64,000 nucleotides of DNA, taken from assembly GCA_037179335.1 (NCBI GenBank), contig JAKZHN010000054.1:1-64000 (forward strand), in the 5' to 3' direction. The notes beneath the pieces were generated by a model. The model was not told where the DNA came from, searched no databases, and worked only from the letters and a program-made list of their open reading frames with translations. This document shows positions 21,606 to 33,235 of the stretch, piece by piece. A program made the translations under genes and the position numbers. Each line of letters begins with the position of its first letter. Positions within the stretch are counted from its first letter, which is position 1. This DNA is from Cyclaneusma minus. Taxonomy: Eukaryota; Ascomycota; Leotiomycetes; Marthamycetales; Marthamycetaceae.

Positions 21606-23657
21606 CTACTTAGATACCTCCCACTTCCCCACTTCCTCCACATAGTCCCTCAAACTCTCCTCGCCCTTACGGCCTGCCTCCCAAACCCGACTTCCCCCTT
21701 TTCTCGCAGCCATCCCGTCCAACCACCAGCCCGCTCTCAACAAACCAGGCTTTTGCATCTCAATAGCCAGATTCTTAGTAACCCACTCTGTCTCATACGA
21801 CTTGCGCAACAAGTTGCTCTGCGCGGTGAGATACCAGCCCTGCGTGCCGGGCGCGGTGAGCGGCGTTTCGAGCAAACCATTCAGCTCCCCGTTCTCCGAC
21901 TTTCCCGTTGCACCTGTGCCTTTGGTTGGGGGTGATCCCAGCTTCAGCGCTTGCATGGAAGCGCCGGCCTGAGATATGCCATTTGTGCCGTTGGTATTAG
22001 CGGGCAAGGGGGTGACGAAGGAGGTGCACACGGCGCAGGAGGCGGCGTAGAGGAGATAGGTTTGGAGCTCGCTGAAGGTGGCCATGGGGCCAGGGGGTTG
22101 CCATCCGGATGAGGTGGGGTCGTTGGCGGGCGTGAGGGCGACGAGGTAGCTGGTTGAGATGTAGGGTTGGGCGAGGGTGCGGAAGCGGATTGTGAGGGTG
22201 TGGTGTGGGGGGAGGTGGAGGGTGGCCTCGCCGTCGAGGGAGGAGATGAGGCGCTCGATCAGGGACTCGGGGCTGATGTTTGCGTTTCCCTGGGCAGCGG
22301 AATTGGGGCTGGAGAACGAGGATGAGGCGACGGAGGTGGTGGGGTTGACGATGTAAGAAGTGGCTGGAGGGGTGTAGCCGGCTGAAAGGAGGGTTGAAGT
22401 GATGGATGATAAGAGAGTATTCATGTCAGCTTCGGCGGATTGGTGGAGGAGGCGGAGGATTATGGGACGGAGAAGGCTGTAAGGTTGTGTTGTACGCTTC
22501 TGGCCGCTAATAGGGGGTGGGGCCTCGGACCGCCGCCGATAGTTCTGGCGGTGGGCATAACTTAGTAGAAGACGGAGGGCTATGAAGACAGCTTCGGCAA
22601 AATTGTTGTCTACTGTGGACGGTGGTGATGTAGGTGTCAGGTCCTCGTCATCAAGGTTGACAAGATCGAGCACGATGGTTCGTGACGAATCGATCGGCCA
22701 TTTTATCTCATGACCAGCAGCTCGGACGTCGTAGTTGAGAAGGATTCTGGCTTCGCGGTTGAGCTCTTGCCACAGCTCCTCCTCGAAAATGGTATCCCGC
22801 GCCTGAAGAATGACATCTTCGATAGGGGCGTCCTCTGGAAGCGGTTTTTGCAATTCCAAGTAGCTCGAGTCAATCCCATTCCTCTGCATCCGGACTCTGA
22901 CAACCTTGGGCCTCGAATCTGCAGTACCCTGGTCAAGGAATACTGTTCCATCTGGATGGCTTCGTAGAGCAGCCATGCTCCTATTTTTGAAGGCCGAAGC
23001 ACTCTCTGGGAAGCCGAACCTGACACCGAGAGTATGTCGTTCTTGCGGCATCTTGGCAACGGCCCATCCCTTTTCAGAGACAGCGAGTACCTGCTCCCAA
23101 TACTTTGTTTCCTTGTCGATTCCCTTTTCTAGCCTTGTAGCGCATTCAAGAATCGAGTCGACGGATTTGTTGAGGCTCTCCACTTTCCAGCCCTTCACAA
23201 CACGCCTGTTCATCTTCTTCAGCGCATCTGTCTCTCGCGCTCCTACTACTTTGTCCGCAGCCAATGTGCCCAAACCAGCACGCTCACGTAGCAGGACGGA
23301 TATGGTCTGACTGGCCTGGACGGGAGTATCTTTCGAGAGGAGCAGGGAGACAAAGTCCAGCGCGACCAGTGCTGCTTGGTGAGCCTGGTCGACGTCGCCT
23401 AGGATCTCTGCGCGCGCCCTCATAAGATCTTTCGTCTTGTCGGCCTCGTCCTCCTCGGAAGTCTCGTCCTCGCCTTCATCGCTGGCTTCGGCATTCTGTG
23501 TTCCGGCACGTATCTCCTCGTCCAAGCTCTCTATGGTCACGTCGCGGAAATTACGCTCGATGTTGATTCGGGAGATGGTGTTCGAGAGCTGGCCGGCCTG
23601 GCTTCCCGAGGGCCACGAGCGCAGGGAGGTGGGGAAATTGGGCGGAATGGAGGGCAT
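21606..23657 (-). CDS. MED17: Mediator complex subunit 17
   Basis: Head-module subunit of Mediator (yeast Srb4), bridging transcription activators and RNA polymerase II in the nucleus. A single uninterrupted frame of 683 residues, close to the usual fungal length. The fungal Med17 core is seen at about residues 170-300: the stretch KYWEQVLAVSEKGWAVAKMP, then LGVRFGFPESASAFKNRSMAALR and TVFLD. An acidic stretch (ASDEGEDETSEEDEADKTKD) lies near residue 60. The C-terminal part has long low-complexity linkers typical of this subunit in filamentous fungi. The ATG at 23657 gives the N-terminus MPSIPPNFPTSLRSWP. Divergent from phosphofructokinase, 677 bp away. Confidence 0.92.
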   Translation of the reverse strand: MPSIPPNFPTSLRSWPSGSQAGQLSNTISRINIERNFRDVTIESLDEEIRAGTQNAEASDEGEDETSEEDEADKTKDLMRARAEILGDVDQAHQAALVALDFVSLLLSKDTPVQASQTISVLLRERAGLGTLAADKVVGARETDALKKMNRRVVKGWKVESLNKSVDSILECATRLEKGIDKETKYWEQVLAVSEKGWAVAKMPQERHTLGVRFGFPESASAFKNRSMAALRSHPDGTVFLDQGTADSRPKVVRVRMQRNGIDSSYLELQKPLPEDAPIEDVILQARDTIFEEELWQELNREARILLNYDVRAAGHEIKWPIDSSRTIVLDLVNLDDEDLTPTSPPSTVDNNFAEAVFIALRLLLSYAHRQNYRRRSEAPPPISGQKRTTQPYSLLRPIILRLLHQSAEADMNTLLSSITSTLLSAGYTPPATSYIVNPTTSVASSSFSSPNSAAQGNANISPESLIERLISSLDGEATLHLPPHHTLTIRFRTLAQPYISTSYLVALTPANDPTSSGWQPPGPMATFSELQTYLLYAASCAVCTSFVTPLPANTNGTNGISQAGASMQALKLGSPPTKGTGATGKSENGELNGLLETPLTAPGTQGWYLTAQSNLLRKSYETEWVTKNLAIEMQKPGLLRAGWWLDGMAARKGGSRVWEAGRKGEESLRDYVEEVGKWEVSK

Positions 23658-24334
23658 TGTGATGTGGCGTAGTCAAGGAGATGGAGTGGGTTTGCGCGGG
23701 AGTTCGTGGGTGTGGGAGGATTGGGGTGGTCAGCTGTTAGAAGGCGCAATCTTTCTGTAGCTATGGTCGGCAGCACGATCTTCACATCAGGCAATTGGAG
23801 CTTCGCGCGAGTGTGAACTTCAATGGGGAAGCTGCAATTGAATTGAAGTGACCATCGATCAACACAATGCATCAATTGATTGATGTTGCTGGAAGGCTGC
23901 CTGGGCGCTGCCACTGCCGAGCTCAGGCCGTGGCCCGGCGCAAAAGACCGGCGCTTGGTCCCTGTCAGGCTGCGGTCAGCCCACTAAAAACATCATTCCA
24001 TGCAATGTTACGCCGGTTGAGGCTGAGGAGCCGCCCGATAAGAGCTGCCAGGCGTCCGGGCTAGCCGATAAGCACCTGAACGTGGTGGGCTGGTGGGGTC
24101 ACGCCAGGAGCTTGAGGTGATTTTTCTTCGCGCGTCCTGTCATCCTTGCTTTGCCGTCATACCTGTGAGCTGTCGGTGTCCGTCCGGACAGTCTCCCCAC
24201 CGAGTCATCTTCTTACCCCTCCCTCTCCTCTCCTACCCTTCTTTATTTACTTCCTCTCTCATCTTCCAACTTCTTCCTTCACAATTTGCGTGATCCCTTC
24301 TCGCAGCTCACCCCCCTCTCAACAATTCGACATC
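23658..24334. promoter_or_regulatory. Bidirectional promoter region with pyrimidine tract before pfkA
   Basis: 677 bp between MED17 and phosphofructokinase starts. On the + strand 24195-24290 is a strong CT-rich tract just before the phosphofructokinase ATG, as often seen in highly expressed fungal glycolytic genes. Several frames through this region are open but have no protein character. Confidence 0.55.
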
Positions 24335-26859
24335 ATGGTTACAGGCTCTCAGCCCCCTCCCGTCTTGCGGGGCAACAAACGCCGCATTGCTGTGATGACC
24401 AGCGGTGGTGATGCCCCGGGAATGAACGCTGCCGTCCGCGCCGTTGTGCGGTCCGTCATCGAGAAGGGCCATGAGGCCTACTGTATCTACGAGGGCTACG
24501 AGGGCCTTGTCGTAGGACAGAACCTGATCAGGAAGATGCCATGGGATGAAGTCCGTGGATGGCTGTCAGAGGGAGGCACCCTCATCGGCACAGCCCGTTG
24601 CATGGCCTTCTACGAACGACCCGGCCGATTGACAGCCGCCAAGAATATGGTCCTCAGCGGAATCGATGCTCTGATCATCTGCGGTGGAGATGGCTCTCTC
24701 ACCGGTGCCGACAAGTTCAGGGCTGAGTGGCCGAGTCTACTTGACGAGCTGGTGGCCAAGAAGGAATTGAAGGAGGAGCAGATCAAGCCTTATAGGCACC
24801 TGAACATTGTGGGCCTGGTAGGATCCATCGACAACGATATGTCCGGAACAGATGCCACCATTGGTGCATTCTCTGCCCTCGGCCGTATTTGTGAGATGGT
24901 CGACTACATCGAGGCTACCGCGTCGTCCCACTCGAGAGCATTCGTGATTGAGGTTATGGGCAGACACTGTGGATGGCTCGCTCTCATGGCTGGAGTTGCG
25001 ACCGGAGCAGACTTCGTTTTCATCCCCGAGAAGCCACGAGCTGATAACTGGAGAGAGGAGATGTGTGCCATTATTGCTAGGGTGTGTATAACACATAAAA
25101 ACTTCAAGTCCATAGCTGACGACCCTTCAGCACAGGAAGCTCGGAAAGCGTAAAACGATCGTTATCATTGCCGAAGGAGCTCACGACCGCACTGGCAACA
25201 AAATCAGCCCGGACATGGTCAAGGATCTGTTGGCAGACAAGAACGGACTCGCTCTAGACACTCGCATCACAACACTAGGACATGTTCAGCGTGGAGGATC
25301 AGCTTGTGCATATGACAGGATGCTGGCAACCCTTCAGGGCGTTGAGGCAGTCAACGCTGTGTTAGAGGCTACCCCAGAAACCGAGACGCCTTTCATCGCA
25401 ATTACGGAGAACAAAATTATACGGAAGCCTCTCATGCAAGCCGTACGTGACACGCAAGCGGTTGCCAAAGCAATTGAGAAACAAGACTTTGACAAGGCCA
25501 TGAGCTTGCGTGACTCCGAGTTCTCCGACTTCTATTCATCTTACATGACGACTACTACCACTACAATGGATGAAGGCAGGATCTTGCCCAGCGAGATGGT
25601 AATGTTTCTCCTGCTTCCTTCATGGCGGATTTGAGCTGACCGAGTCTTAGCGTATGCGGATTGGTATCATCCACGTTGGTGCTCCTGCTGGTGGAATGAA
25701 TGCTGCAACACGAGCTGCTGTCGCATACTGTCTTACTAGAGGCCACAAACCTATCGCTATTCACAACGGTTTTGCAGGATTGGCCCGCCATCACGGTGAT
25801 AAGCCTCTCGGCGCTGTCCGGGATTTCGAATGGTTGGAAGTCGACGGATGGGCTAGCAAGGGTGGTTCTGAGATTGGAACGAACCGTGAGCTGCCCTCGG
25901 AGTCCGGAATGGGCCTGATTGCAAGCCTGTTCCAAAAGTACGATATTCAAGGCTTGTTGATGGTCGGGGGTTTCGAGGCCTTCCACGCACTCTCGGAGCT
26001 GCGGAAGGCACGAGACCAGTACCCTGCATTCTGCATACCCATGACCGTGCTTCCTGCCACCGTTTCAAACAACGTGCCGGGAAGTGAGTATTCGATCGGT
26101 TCGGATACTTGCTTGAATGAGCTGGTCAGGTACTGTGATACCATTAAGCAATCTGCGTCGGCATCCCGCCGTCGTATTTTCGTCATCGAAACCCAGGGAG
26201 GTCGCTCCGGATACATTGCAACACTTGCCGGTCTCGCAGTTGGAGCAAGTGCAGTATATACCCCTGAAGAGGGTATCAGCATCGACATGCTCGCCGCCGA
26301 CATTAAACACCTCAAAGAGGTGTTCCGAAAGGACTCCGGCCAGAGCCGAGCAGGACGCTTGATCTTGGTCAACGAGAAAGCAAGCCCCGTGTATAACGCT
26401 AAGCTCATCGCAGATATGATCAGAGAAGAAGCAGGGGGCCGATTCGAGACCCGCGACAGCATTCCAGGTCACGTGCAGCAGGGAGGCGTTCCTTCGCCCA
26501 TGGATCGCACGAGGGCAGTGAGACTCGCCATGAAGTGTATTGAGCATATTGAGAAGTTTGAGCTCCAGTCAAGGGAGGAAATCGCCAAGAACCCGCTTAG
26601 TGCAAGTGTTATTGGCATCAAGGGCGCTCAGGTTGTCTTTAGTCCCATGAAGTATGTCGAGGAGCATGACACGGACTGGAAGAACCGCCGACCCAAGCCT
26701 GAGCACGAGCACTGGTCTGGATACAAGCAGATTGTGGATGCGTTGAGCGGGCGTCCTGCCGATATGCCACGACCAGAGAGCCCTCTGATCGGACGCGTGG
26801 CTAAGGACGTGAAGAGAGGTCTATCTCCTTTCCCGGATCACCGCGGTCGCAGTAGATGA
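24335..26859 (+). CDS. pfkA: ATP-dependent 6-phosphofructokinase
   Basis: Phosphorylates fructose 6-phosphate to fructose 1,6-bisphosphate, the committed step of glycolysis in the cytosol. Three exons: 24335-25081, 25131-25598 and 25651-26859; introns are 49 and 52 bp. The spliced protein is 807 residues with the tandem-duplicated eukaryotic PFK fold. The N-terminal half has ATP-binding TSGGDAPGMNAA, CGGDGSLTGA near 116 and catalytic SIDNDMSGTD near 164, then EVMGRHCGWLAL. The C-terminal half starts at exon 3 with GIIHVGAPAGGMNAATRA. There the corresponding catalytic residues are replaced (VSNNVPGSE in place of IDND), as expected for the regulatory half. The ATG at 24335 follows a CT-rich leader. 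The protein is shorter than yeast Pfk1/Pfk2 because the N-terminal extension is absent, as in other filamentous fungi. Confidence 0.97.
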
Positions 26860-27764
26860 GTGATGCTCTGGGCTTCTGGGAGTTTGGAGGGGGCTTTTAT
26901 GAGATGAACTGATGAAATGAGAACCTCGCATCAATGACGCATGGTAGTAGAGACGGTCCAAAAGTTTTTAGCGGGTAGAAGAGCGCAGTTTTTGTGTAGA
27001 ATACGAATCCCTAGAAGGATGAAAAGTTTGCATCGACTTGAAGTGGAGAACTTGACACTAGCCTTGGCTGATTTACAGCTTATGTTAATAAAGAGGTGGG
27101 CTAAATCGCCTCCCGAGTTTTTGAGACCGCCTCCAAGCTGAACGTTATTAGGTGCTTCACTGCCTATAACCCTCTTTTCTCTTACCAGTTACCACCCGGC
27201 TAAATAGATTCAAGCCTTTAATTCCAGGACATGGCAATATCTTATTACTCTTGCCTGTTTTATGTTTACTACGTAGCAACTGCAAGCCACCTCATTCTCA
27301 ACAAGTCCCCGGCGCTCCAACACTCTAAACAAACCATGTTGGCAAACTAGGTAGGTACTCGAGATATCCGTTATGCCCAGTCACTTGGTATATTCCTTAT
27401 TCCTAATCACTTAGGATATTCCTAACCACTTAGACTATTCCTAAATAGTAAATCCTAATCACTCAGAATATTCCTAACTATGGGAAATATTCAATGCGAT
27501 TCCCAGTCACTTAGATATTTTTAATCACTTGAGACAGTCCCCACTACTTGAAACATAGGTTCATAATGACTTGAAACGCCTCTAAGTCTTGATGCGTTGG
27601 GATGTTCCCGATTGTTTGTCGCTGTTAATAGCATATTGCGGTATCATCTCCCCCGCGCGGTTGTTTGGTGGGGTCGAAAGCTCCAAGTCTTCTTCGCCTA
27701 CTTGATATGACGCTTCAACCGTGCCTGGCTTCGACATTCATCTCTCCACCACAAATCCAGCAAA
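26860..27764. other. Intergenic region upstream of SKI2
   Basis: 905 bp. It contains the 19-bp minisatellite listed separately at 27365-27600; the rest shows no gene. 26941-27141 is an open frame without recognisable character. Confidence 0.45.
27365..27600. repeat. 19-bp minisatellite array, moderately diverged
   Basis: Repeated units such as TAATCACTTAGGATATTCC, TAACCACTTAGACTATTCC and TAATCACTCAGAATATTCC follow one another at mainly 19-bp spacing, decaying to the right. Same family as at 10047-10171. It lies in the upstream region of SKI2. No terminal inverted repeats visible. Confidence 0.75.
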
Positions 27765-30700
27765 ATGTCGCAAACTCTGGCCGAAGCTCTGGAGAAGGTT
27801 CACCTGAGCGCAAAGGCCGCGATTCAGGAGGACGATACCTGGATTGACTCGGTGCTCGACGAACGCCGCCCACGCAAAAGGGTGAAGCAGGACCCAGAAG
27901 AGCTCAAGCGGGAGCTGGAGCAGAAGTACCTGACGCCGTCTGCCACCTTTTCGACAGAATGGCTGAACAAGCTCCAGCAACGCTGGGATACGCCGGTTGA
28001 CTACACCGGCCTATTTAAGATTGCGCCAACGCAGACCCGCACGATTACTCGATTCACGCGCGAGGGTTTGGAAGGGCGAGTAACAGGTTACAAGGAGGTC
28101 ACGGTACCGGCAAACAGTGCTACGGCCAAGAACTCGACGTCTTTCTTGCGAAAGCCTGCGAACCGAGCAGACTTCGTGAGAGGGGCCGCTGGGTTCTTCC
28201 CCTTTGCGCCTGGTGGACTGGAGGGGGTTGAGGCTGCTGCTGCGATTGAAGAACAGGCGATCAAGGCTGAGCTCACCACCACCAACGGCGCATCGAAGCT
28301 TGAAAGGGTTATCAACTTCGGGAGTGAAGATGGCCTGCTGGAAGTTGCGCCAGGTTTCACCAGGGGCCTTGACTTTTCGAAGAAGAAGAAGGAAAAGGTT
28401 GAACAAGAGGACGCTGAAGAAGTAGAGAAGGTGTTGAACCAGGATCCGGACGACGAACCCGAGTCCGCAGAAGATGGAGCTGAGGGTGCGCCCAAAGAGG
28501 AGGAGTCTGAAGACGATGAAGATGAAGACATCGATTCTATGCTTCCCGTCGAATTTCCGGCTCTGGAGCCCCGCGGTCTATTGGCGCCGTCCAGTGCGAA
28601 GAAAGGAGGTAGGGAGTGGGCACATATGGTCGATGTCAAAAGAGAGATCACCAACTTCCGCGAACTTGTGCCGGATATGGCAAGAGAATGGCCCTTCGAA
28701 CTCGACACTTTCCAGAAGGAAGCTGTCTACCATTTGGAAAACGGAGACTCGGTTTTCGTTGCTGCCCATACCTCCGCTGGTAAGACCGTTGTGGCCGAAT
28801 ATGCTATTGCTTTAGCTGCAAAGCATATGACCAAAGCTATCTACACCTCTCCCATCAAAGCACTTAGCAACCAGAAGTTCCGAGACTTCCGCCAAGTCTT
28901 CGATGAAGTAGGTATCTTGACTGGAGATGTGCAAATTGCCCCCGAGGCAAGTTGCCTCATCATGACGACCGAAATTCTGCGAAGTATGCTGTACCGAGGA
29001 GCCGATCTGATTCGCGACGTTGAGTTTGTCATATTTGACGAGGTCCATTATGTTAACGATCTCGAGCGGGGTGTTGTCTGGGAAGAAGTCATTATCATGC
29101 TTCCAGAGCATGTTACGCTGATTCTGCTCTCTGCGACTGTTCCAAATACCTACGAATTTGCGTCCTGGGTGGGAAGGACTAAGAGAAAGGACATTTATGT
29201 CATTTCTACGCCCAAACGACCAGTTCCTCTGGAGCACTACTTGTGGGCGAACAAGGGCGTCTACAAAATTGTGGATTCCGAGAAGAAGTTCCTGGAGAAG
29301 GGGTGGAAGGAGGCGAATGCTGTCATGTCCGGAAGAGACAAGCCAAAGGCCCCAGCGCCACAGGAAGTCGCCCCGACGGGCCGGGGTGGTGGCAACCAAC
29401 GAGGCGGTCGTGGTAATGCTCGCGGTGGAACCCAACAGAGAGGTGGTGGCCAGCAAAGGGGCAGTGGTCAGCAAAGAGGGGGCGGCCAGCAGCGAGGTCG
29501 AGGAGGACCTCCGCGAGCTTCTCACAATCCTGGTCACATGGGTCGGGGTGGAAGACCTGGTGGACGGACCACAGCTGCTCAGGACAAAACACTTTGGGTC
29601 CACCTGGTGCAATTCTTGAAGAAAGACAACCTCCTTCCGGCCTGCATTTTTGTATTCTCCAAGAAGCGCTGCGAAGAGAATGCAGATGCGTTGAGCAACC
29701 AAGACTTCTGTACTGCCACCGAGAAGAGCGCCATCCACATGATCATTGAAAGATCTATTGCGCGGCTGAGACCTGAAGACCGCGTACTCCCTCAGATTGT
29801 CCGACTGAAAGACCTACTTTCTCGGGGTATTGCAGTGCATCATGGTGGTCTGCTACCCATCGTGAAGGAAATTGTGGAGATCCTGTTCGCCCAGACGTTA
29901 GTCAAGGTCCTTTTTGCTACTGAAACCTTCGCTATGGGTCTGAACTTGCCGACTAGAACTGTTGTATTCTCCGGATATCGAAAGCATGACGGTCATTCCT
30001 TCCGCAATCTCTTGCCCGGCGAATACACCCAAATGGCCGGTCGAGCTGGCCGTCGTGGTCTGGACACTGTTGGATCCGTAATAATTGTGGCACCTGGCGG
30101 CGACCAAGCACCTCCGGTAGCAGAATTGCGACAGATGCTTCTCGGCGACCCCTCAAACCTCCGCTCCCAGTTCAGATTAACATACAATATGATCCTGAAT
30201 CTGCTTAGAGTAGAAGCTCTGAAGATCGAGGAGATGATTAAGCGAAGTTTTAGTGAACATGCGACCCAACAGCTGTTACCAGAGCATGAGAAGCAAGTCA
30301 AGCTTTCCGAGGCAGATCTAGCCAAGTTCAAACGTGAGCCCTGTGGCATTTGTCAAGATCTGGACACTTGTCATCAAGCCGCCAGCAACTACGAAGCTCT
30401 CACTCAGGACTTACATCTCGGTATCTTAGCCACCCCTGCTGGCCGAAGAATGTTCTGCCAGCAACGCCTGATAGTCTTCAAAAAGGACGGCATTCGCACC
30501 TGCGGTCTACTGATCCGCGAAGGTACGGCCAAGGCCGCCGCAGTCCCCAGCGTCCATGTAATGGAGATCAAAACTCGCCGAGACAATCGCGACACGACCG
30601 ATTTGCTGCCCTACATACCAAAGTTCCGCAAGGTGTTCACGCCCTTGACGCAAAACGGCAAGCATATTCAGACCAAGAATATTTTGGTGCCTGTCAGCGA

Positions 30701-31857
30701 TATCGAATGCGTCACGAAGATTGTGCTCAAGAATGTGATTCCCGAAATTTGGGAAGGTGGTGATGGCTACATCAAGGCGAAAGATGAGCTAGCGCGGATC
30801 TGCAGGTCGTGGGACTTGGATCTCTGGAACGAGAATGACTGGAGTCGCATCAAGGATCTGGCATTGAGGGAGATACTGGAGAAGAGGAAGCAGGAGGCAA
30901 ATGTGGCGGCGAGGGCAAAGTCGATCCAGTGTCCTCAGTTCTTGAAGCACTTCGCTATGTGCCACGACGAGTGGTTGATTAAGGAAAATATCTCCCAATT
31001 GCGGCAACTCATGTCGGACCAGAATCTTCAGCTGTTGCCGGACTATGAGCAACGTCTGCAGGTGTTGAGGGACTTGGAGTTCATCGATGACGGCTCGAGG
31101 GTGGAATTGAAGGGCAAGGTTGCTTGCGAGGTATGTTGATCTTTTTTTTTCTCTGCCTCTTGAGTCTGGATTCGGTTACTTGCTTTACCTTCGATGAGGG
31201 GGATTTTATCCAAAGTTTTCAGATCAATCGCAATGTTTGAAGCAGACAGTCCAAGTGGCTTGGGTCAAACGAAGACCTAGGGGTCAAACGAAGACATAGG
31301 AGTCAACCCTAGACAATTGCAACCCGTCCGAGAATCCAGCTAATCCTCCACCACAGATTCACTCTGCCGACGAGCTAGTCCTCACCGAGCTAATTCTCGA
31401 CAACGTCCTCGCCGCCTACGAGCCCGCCGAAATTGTCGCTCTCCTCTCTGCCTTCGTCTTCCAAGAGAAAACCGACACCGTCCCCACCCTAACCCCCTCT
31501 CTCACCGAAGGCATGAAGACCATAATCAGCATCTCCGAAAAAGTCAACGCTGTTCAAACACTTCACCAAGTAATTCTCTCCTCCGACGATTCCAACGACT
31601 TTGTCTCACGGCCTCGTTTCGGCTTGATGGAAGTAGTTTACGAATGGGCTAGAGGCATGAGTTTCAAGAATATTACGGACTTGACGGACGTGTTGGAAGG
31701 AACGATTGTGAGGGTGATTACGAGGCTGGATGAGACGTGTAGGGAGGTGAAGAACGCGGCTAGGATTATTGGTGATCCCGAGCTGTTTCAGAAGATGCAG
31801 ACGGCGCAGGAGATGATTAAGAGGGATATTACGGCAGTGGCGAGCTTGTATATGTGA
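27765..31857 (+). CDS. SKI2: Ski2-type DExH RNA helicase of the Ski complex
   Basis: ATP-driven helicase that feeds mRNA 3'-to-5' into the cytoplasmic exosome with Ski3 and Ski8. Two exons, 27765-31130 and 31357-31857, with a 226-bp intron. The spliced protein has 1288 residues, essentially the length of yeast Ski2. Walker A is at about residue 335 (HTSAGKTVVAEYA), the DEVH box near 424, SATVPN at about 450 and motif VI QMAGRAGRRGLD near 757. After it comes the insertion-arch region and a C-terminal DSHCT domain (ending TAVASLYM). Between the two RecA domains, residues about 535-602, is a Gly/Arg/Gln-rich stretch of RGG repeats that probably binds RNA. An acidic segment lies at about residues 215-255. 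The exon junction CE|IHSADELVLTEL restores the DSHCT homology. Confidence 0.96.
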
Positions 31858-32104
31858 TAGGGGTATGGTGAAAAGGGGGCTTTGTGATGAAGGAGGGAGG
31901 AGGGGATGATGTTATGTGTTATGAAATGAAACTAGATGCCTGGTAGAGCATAGGAACTGCTAGGGCAGGTTTGCGAGCATAGATGGCGAGCGTATGAACT
32001 TCCACGTCAAATCGGTAGAACCTCACTTACCGAGGAGGTTACTTCGGTCTCTACATACATCTGTCCCCGCTACAAGCCTACATCATTAAGACAGTGGAAG
32101 TGAA

Positions 32105-32107
<3 letters not shown>

Positions 32108-32203
<96 letters not shown>

Positions 32204-32589
32204 GGTGCGGGGGGGGGGGGNNNNNNNNNNNNNNNNNNNNNNNNNNNNNNNNNNNNNNNNNNNNNNNNNNNNNNNNNNNNNNNNNNNNNNNNNNNNNNNN
32301 NNNNNNNNNNNNNNNNNNNNNNNNNNNNNNNNNNNNNNNNNNNNNNNNNNNNNNNNNNNNNNNNNNNNNNNNNNNNNNNNNNNNNNNNNNNNNNNNNNNN
32401 NNNNNNNNNNNNNNNNNNNNNNNNNNNNNNNNNNNNNNNNNNNNNNNNNNNNNNNNNNNNNNNNNNNNNNNNNNNNNNNNNNNNNNNNNNNNNNNNNNNN
32501 NNNNNNNNNNNNNNNNNNNNNNNNNNNNNNNNNNNNAAATTTAAAAAAAAAAAAAAAAAAATAAAATTTACAAATTCAATTTTTTTTTT

Positions 32590-32624
<35 letters not shown>

Positions 32625-32667
32625 TTTTTTTTTTTTTTAAACCCCCCCCCCCCCCCCCCCCCCCCCC
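32108..32667. other. Assembly gap with homopolymer edges
   Basis: A run of about 113 nearly pure G (32108-32220), 316 N (32221-32536), then A, T and C homopolymers to 32667. A long G run before a gap and a C run after it look like failed sequence, not biology. The glycine-only frame across it is an artefact. SKI2 is complete before the gap and CSM3 after it, so any missing gene would lie inside. Confidence 0.9.
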
Positions 32668-33235
32668 TGCAGGAGATACTATCATGGTAAACGTCGAAGC
32701 TAGAAGAAAACTCCATTCTGTTGAACTTGGTAAATACACCTGAATTGGTCATCAATTAGCGTCAAATATAAGGACTAAGGAGCAGGACGGTGGTTTGGCG
32801 GCTTTGGTCGGCTGTGTAATGTACTTTACATTGTTGTGTTAAGCCCCGTGGAAGATCCCCATAGGAAGTGGCTGCTAAGGCCCCTATACCTATTGCGCGC
32901 GTGTTATCTCTCCCGTTCCAACTCCTGGTTTCTCTTCTTGCTTTTCCGGGGTGTGCCCAATCGCTTCTGAGCCTCGAAGTCCTCCCATTTTCCCCCTTTC
33001 TTCTTCTCTGCAGTACATTTTCAAGCAAGCTTCAAAGTTTTAGAGCACTTTGCTACCGAGAGCTTCCGCGCCGATTCGAACCGCATGCGAAGTTTGATAA
33101 TGTTCCTTAATATCACTGAACTTGCATACGCCTTACAGAAGTGCTGTTCGTACCGCCAGAAACGCCACTATCCGCCCATAATCCCCAACGCAAATAACCA
33201 TAAGGAAAGCACTCATACAAGTCATTCCGCAGCCT
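32668..33235. other. Spacer right of the gap, no gene seen
   Basis: 568 bp between the gap and the CSM3 stop codon. Open frames at 32762-33028 and 32868-33110 overlap on opposite strands and have no recognisable protein character. Confidence 0.45.

Noticed and set aside
22703..23310. Frames on both strands inside MED17
   Set aside because: Shadows of a long conserved gene.
28088..28708. Ser-rich minus-strand frame inside SKI2
   Set aside because: Antisense of the acidic Ski2 segment, no independent support.
32094..32564. Open frame of glycine codons and N across the gap
   Set aside because: It is a poly-G run and unknown bases, an assembly artefact.
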